A DNA stretch of 64,000 nucleotides from Bradysia coprophila (Eukaryota; Arthropoda; Insecta; Diptera; Sciaridae): contig NW_023503608.1 in the NCBI RefSeq assembly GCF_014529535.1, positions 1,860,001 to 1,924,000 on the forward strand, in the 5' to 3' direction. Made by a program: the position numbers and the translations under genes. This document shows positions 58,962 to 64,000 of the stretch, in pieces. Each line of letters begins with the position of its first letter. Position 1 is the first letter of the stretch. The notes beneath the pieces are model-generated. The model was not told where the DNA came from, ran no database searches, and saw only the letters and a list, made by a program, of their open reading frames with translations.

Positions 58962-61608
58962 CAATTTTTTTTTTCGTTCAGTCGATCATTCCATTGTATA
59001 AAGATTAATTCTATTGTAGAATTAGGAAAAAAAATTATTGGAATGTGTCACATTACATTACATTACATCATGAACATTTCGTTTTTTTTTGATTCTGTAA
59101 ATGTGTGTCTTACACACGTCAAAAATATAGAATTACTGTTCTTGTGTGTTGATTTGTGAAGAAACATGTATACAAGTTGTACAAGTTGCATAAAATCATG
59201 ACAGAACATAATGTTTCTGATAAGAATTCAAGAAGGTGCGTCCTTGGTCAATGACAAAAAGAAATCTGTCTTATACGATATTAAGGGTATACAATAGCTT
59301 TCCGGGTACTTTTCAAACTTCAGTGTAATTGAATTACTTCTTGCTGAATGAAAGTTGTGTGGGCGGAACGATTTTAGTTCTTTCTTTCCTGCTAAATTTG
59401 TGATTTCCAAATTTTAAATTATTAATCGACCATCAACCATAAACACGTTGGTTAGTATTCGGTTTTAAAGTGAACTAAATTTGAAATTCAATTGTCTCAA
59501 TCCGTAGTTGAGGTAGTTTTCGTTAGTAAAATAGGAAGAGAAAATCAGATTCACATTTTTTATGGATTATTTCATTTCCCAATATTTTCCCACATAATTT
59601 TTGTGTTTAAGGGTTGGAAAATGCAGGAAAACAGTGAAAAATTGAGAAATTTGTTTCCCAAAAACAATTTTTGAATTTTACAGACATTTTTGTGAAAGAT
59701 TTTTCAGTTCCGATATGTCGAATTTTCTGCTATCATGTCGGAACCTCGAGTGAAAATCTAATCCGTATTCATCCGTATTCCGGTTGAATCAACAGTGTCG
59801 AATTTTTCTCTCAAAATATGTTTATTGAACACATAAATATTTCGAATGTCACATTTGAACATTTAACATGTTAACAAAGCCATAGAAGAATAGATGGAAA
59901 ATGGCATCGTTCTTGTTAGCAGAGTCGTAGAAACATATGCAATTAACAGGAGGTACTTGTCGCAGAGTTTATGTCGCAGAGTCGTCTGAAATTTTAAATT
60001 TTCAATAAACTCGTTGTAAGTGGTGTTGTAGAAAACGAAAACCAAATTCGGTAAAATAAAAATCTCCAAACGTAATCCACAGCTTTTCACAGAAGAGAAA
60101 CAGCGGGACACCGTTTTAGACGAAAAAAACGTTTTTCGCAACAATTGACGAAAATTAGGACTTTCATTTTCCTTTATTGCGAAAAACGTTGTATACGATT
60201 ATCACTCGGTTGTATAAACAACTATTATGATTCTTTACGAATCGAGCTCAATGAAAATGACGCAACATTTCTGGAACATAATCCTACTAAGTGATACTGA
60301 AATTCTAATCTCAGATAATTTTGCATATTTGGAAAGGTTGAACTAATTTGCGCTAGGTATACTAAACGTAAATGGGGAATCTATTCCGTTTTATTTTTAC
60401 AGTGCTCTCGGAAACAAGTTTGAAGAAACTACAACTTTAACTTGTCGCATACTATTCATCTGTTATCGATAACGACGACAAAAATAATGACAAGCTCTTG
60501 GTAATATAGACCTTTATATAGTAAAATGCACGTTAAAAAATTGAAGTACAAGATTTAAAATCAAGATATTGAAAATTCTTTGATCGATTAAAGTAATACC
60601 CTTGATAATAATACTGGGCATATGCTTGCCTTCTGTAAGAGGTTAAAGAGACATCGGCTGTAGAGCTGCATAAATTAAAAATGTGCAGTGTGCCGAGCAA
60701 TTTTTTTTTTTAAACTGAAACGAAAGAGGTCGAATCGACATGAACATTATAGTTGAAAGAATGTAAAGTCATTCGTTCGAAATAAAAAGAAACATAAAAA
60801 ATCAACCTTTGGGATGAAACGAAATGTGTGGTACAGTTACAAAGCTATCAAATTCACTTTATAGTCATCTTGAGAATTTCTTTTCAATATTTTAGCGTTC
60901 AATGAAGTTATGTTAAGAGGCTAAATGTACATTCTACATCGCTTGCCGCAAACACTGTTTTTCTAAGTAGGAGATTATAAAATACCACAGTTCTAAACAT
61001 GTAACCAAACATACCATTCCCTTCTCGTTGTATCATCGGATTGAAAATGTTGACTTTTCGATATATAACATCTTTGTCAATATAATCTTTCAAGTATTTC
61101 ATCATAGAGCTTTTTGAGGAATAGCACATAAGAAGTAATTGTATAACGTGCTCATATGCTCGAAGTTTTTGTGGCTTAACTTTACCACATAATATGTCAA
61201 ATAAAAATATCAAAACAAATATTCGTCAATGACGTTCAACATTTAACCTTGTTCTGAAAATTTTTCTGTTCAAATGTTTCAAAGTGAATCACTTTACTGG
61301 GGTACTCTAACAAACAAAAAAAAACTTCAACAAAGCGTCGCATGGTCTGGTGTTTGGTGATCCATTTTTCCAAGAATTTTCAATTTTGTTGAATAAAAAA
61401 GTTGTTTGCACAGGTCATTCATCGGCTTTTGATTTTTTCTCTCAATTACTCGTTGTATTGTAATTGGAAGACCGTGGAATTTTATACAGTAGCGTCACAT
61501 TATTTGTTACATACATAAAGTATCAGGACTTAAACACATTACACTGATAAAACAACATCAGCTCAGTCGGGTATCGGCTTTACTGATTTACTTATTTCAC
61601 AGTAATTT
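58962..61608. other. No gene seen; small hairpins and decayed MITE
   Basis: ACATT microsatellite near 59051-59068. An inverted pair AAACGTTTTTCGCAAC / TGCGAAAAACGTTG at 60129-60192. A decayed relative of the 48781 element at 60436-60650. Confidence 0.45.
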
Positions 61609-62190
61609 TTAACCCAAGCAGGCTTTGGCTGACTCCACAACTTCTTTTAGCCATCTTGGGCGATCCTCGATAACGGCTTTCCAATTACGGAATCCAAGAT
61701 CTTTCAGGTCACGAAGTCTATCCATCTCTTCTTCGGTCTTCCTCTTGGTCTTGTTCCATCGACCCTATTCATGAGAACTTTTCTTACCACTTTATCATCG
61801 CAGGACCAGCCCATCTTAGTTTTACTGATTTAATAACACTGACGATGTTCTCTTTGCCAAATATTTCCCCGAGTTCTACGTTCGTTCCAATACTCCACAT
61901 TAAACGCACCACATATTGATCTTTGTATAATCCTCTCAAAAGGATTCTTGTTTGGCGTCACTGGTTAGTCGATATTTCGTGGTAAATTACTTCTGAATAG
62001 ATGTTTTATTGCGTTGAAACTCCTATTGGCTTCCGTTGTTCTCGTTTTAAATTCTTCATCCAGTTCTTTCGTAACGGTAATTACCGACCCCAAATACTTA
62101 AAGGATTGGACTACCTCGAAGTTATAGAAGTCGTTCAGCTTTCGTCAATTAAATCTGAAACTTTTTCATTTTGAACTTTATCTCCACATA
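61609..62190 (-). mobile_element. RTE-like LINE, decayed C-terminal fragment
   Basis: Minus-strand fragments in several frames read SFKYLGSVITVTKELDEEFK, NRSFNAIKHLFRSNLP, KVLMNRVDGTRPRGRPKKRW and KAVIEDRPRW...WV. These are typical of the region after the RT domain in RTE/BovB-type endonuclease-RT proteins. At least two or three frame changes and stops break it, and the rest of the element is gone. Confidence 0.75.
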
Positions 62191-62715
62191 TCTGGAGTGA
62201 CTGTACAACTAATAAACGTTGAAACATTTTGTACTCGAAGGTAGCCATTTACATTACCGTATTTACCTTTAAGTTTATTATTTGAGCTATATGAACTTCT
62301 TTATACATTAGGCCCGAAACGTGTATATTTTCAACCATTAAAACATCTCCTGACATCCTCAAACAATTATTGATTATTATTGATACTTATGTTTCTAGCA
62401 AATCAATTGATGGTTCTACTTAAGACTCACTAATAAAAATAAAGAGGATATTTCAGTGTCAAGTCTCCGTATATTGTGGTAAATATCGCAAGTGATTTTG
62501 TTTAAATTAAATTCTTTGACAGATTTTCACTCAAGCGTCTTAAAGAGCGAAAATCAACTATATCCAAAATAGAAAATATGTAAAATACGATTGAATGATT
62601 AACTGTGAACTAACAATATATTTCTAATAATGAAAAACCTTTCAGGAAATGAATTTCAAAAAATAATTCTTTATTACGAAACCCAGACGAACTCTAATTT
62701 AATCAAATCTTGTAT
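62191..62715. other. 3' flank of the unidentified minus-strand gene
   Basis: AT-rich. A minus-strand AATAAA at 62669-62674 lies about 45 bp past the predicted stop. Confidence 0.4.
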
Positions 62716-63770
62716 TTATTTGACAGGCGTTTCCGAATCGCTTACTGCACTCCTTGTTAATTTGCACGCAATCTGAGAATTATGAAAAATAAATCGAGGT
62801 TAATCGCGACTTATTATTAAACCTACGATCCCTTTACGTTTTGTAACGTGTACAATGCCTTTTCTCCACCATAACTCATCTCAGGTATCTGGGTCGGCAA
62901 AAGCATGAAAGTAAATTTGATCCTCAATGGAGGGGGTGTATCTTTTCTCTCTCTAAATATCACCAATGGTATTAAGCTCTTGAATTAGTTAAATACTTCC
63001 ATCCTGACTAAGAACAGGAAAAACGACTTTCACATACGACCCCTTGATAGTCATTAAATGTCTTGCTTAGAACTAATCCACAACAAACCGGGTAATGTGT
63101 ATTACCATAAGAGTGAAAAAAGCTGTGCTATGAACTGTGTCATAAAAGCACACCGTAATGATATTCAGCACACGCAATTACCTGCTTATGACAATGAAAT
63201 TTTATATAACAACTAAAAAACATTTTAATTTGTGATGTCAAGAAGCTTTCTGTGCGGTGGTGTACCGAACACATAATTTTTGTATGTTTTTGTGTGTTAT
63301 TATGATTGCTCAAATGTATCATGTATCATATATGAATGATTGCTGTAGTCCGAATATGTTTTTTAAAATTACTAGGGTTAATGCCATGCATAATTCTCAC
63401 TGAATTTATAAATAATGTAATGTAATTGAGGTGTGAATAAGCGATTTTTTGTAGTAATCATGGAGATCATTCGAATAGAAGTGAAAGAAGTTGTTTTGAG
63501 AATGCACAAAAAGAAGAAAAAATTAGTGACGAGATCAATCAGTTGAGAATAAGTGCCCCAAAAATGTAAAAGGTCATTGAGTGACTTACTTCACTGAACT
63601 CCTCGTTGTCCAATGAAGTTTGATCTGAAATCTGTAACTGAAATAAGAAAAGACAATACATATAGCCTTGTCATAGTACGCTAATTTTGTGTCTCACCAC
63701 CACTTTGCTATTGTTTTTTCCTCGTACTAATATTTGCCAATCAAGGAAAGTGGGGCTTGGCGGTGCTATT
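62716..63770 (-). CDS. Last exons of an unidentified protein-coding gene
   Basis: Three minus-strand exons, 63698-63770, 63590-63637 and 62716-62772, have GT/AG borders and matching phases. Together they read IAPPSPTFLDWQILVRGKNN, SKVV, then LQISDQTSLDNEEFSE, then IACKLTRSAVSDSETPVK-stop. An AATAAA follows. A 15-base exon at 63841-63855 would also fit the phase (SRSS) but is too short to trust. The 5' part is beyond the window. I do not recognise the family. Evidence is splice grammar and residue composition only. Confidence 0.5.
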
Positions 63771-64000
63771 CTGTTTTGAGTACCTTACTAATTTGTCCAC
63801 CATCATTTTTACAGTTGATTACACCAATAAACAATCGCACCTGCTACTTCGTGAACTGGAAATACAAAAATGTCACGTGATACAGGCCACTGAACGCTAT
63901 GTTTTTTTCAACACAAAATAAAAATATTTCCTCGTCGCCACTCAAAATAAAATTCTGTGTTTACTATCCGGGGTTAAAGTAATTTCATTTGTTCTGGCTA

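Overview
This is a strongly AT-rich window from an insect nuclear genome, most likely a fly. Two spliced genes match animal families: the 3' end of glutamate decarboxylase (close to fly Gad1) and a complete cilia gene, CFAP410. The tRNA and 5S rRNA genes are also of fly type. I infer a nematoceran such as a fungus gnat, but no single sequence proves it.

Layout. 1-6.5 kb: the last three Gad1 exons on the + strand, with a tRNA-Trp upstream of them and several small inverted-repeat transposons in and around the introns. 6.5-10.9 kb: AT-rich Gad1 3' flank with decayed repeats. 11.2-35.0 kb: a 5S rRNA cluster of 18 copies, 16 of them full length (118 bp core). Their strands alternate - + - + almost without exception, so genes face each other in tail-to-tail and head-to-head pairs. 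Between the 5S pairs lie three copies (A, B, C) of a small secreted-protein gene, a large inverted repeat that makes A and C mirror copies, a 19-bp palindromic minisatellite, a foldback element, a 2.1-kb unidentified insertion, paired hairpin elements, and two copies of a LINE with a restriction-like endonuclease, one of them 2.4 kb.

35-39.3 kb: no convincing gene. 39.3-52.1 kb: CFAP410 on the minus strand, eight coding exons and 382 residues, with an 8.1-kb intron. 52-57.4 kb: repeats, including tandem duplications, short inverted-repeat transposons and a four-unit satellite carrying a copied 66-bp insert. 57.4 kb: a possible first coding exon on the + strand. 58.3-59.0 kb: three tandem tRNA-Leu(CAA) genes, each with an intron. 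61.6-62.2 kb: a decayed RTE-like LINE tail. 62.7-63.8 kb: the last exons of an unidentified minus-strand gene.

The most unusual part is the 5S cluster. Alternating orientation, spacers found in both orientations, a 1,038-bp unit that was duplicated and then flipped in part, and mirror copies of a secreted-protein gene all point to repeated inversion or gene conversion between inverted 5S copies. I recognised no LTR retroelement, Polinton, CRISPR array or toxin gene.
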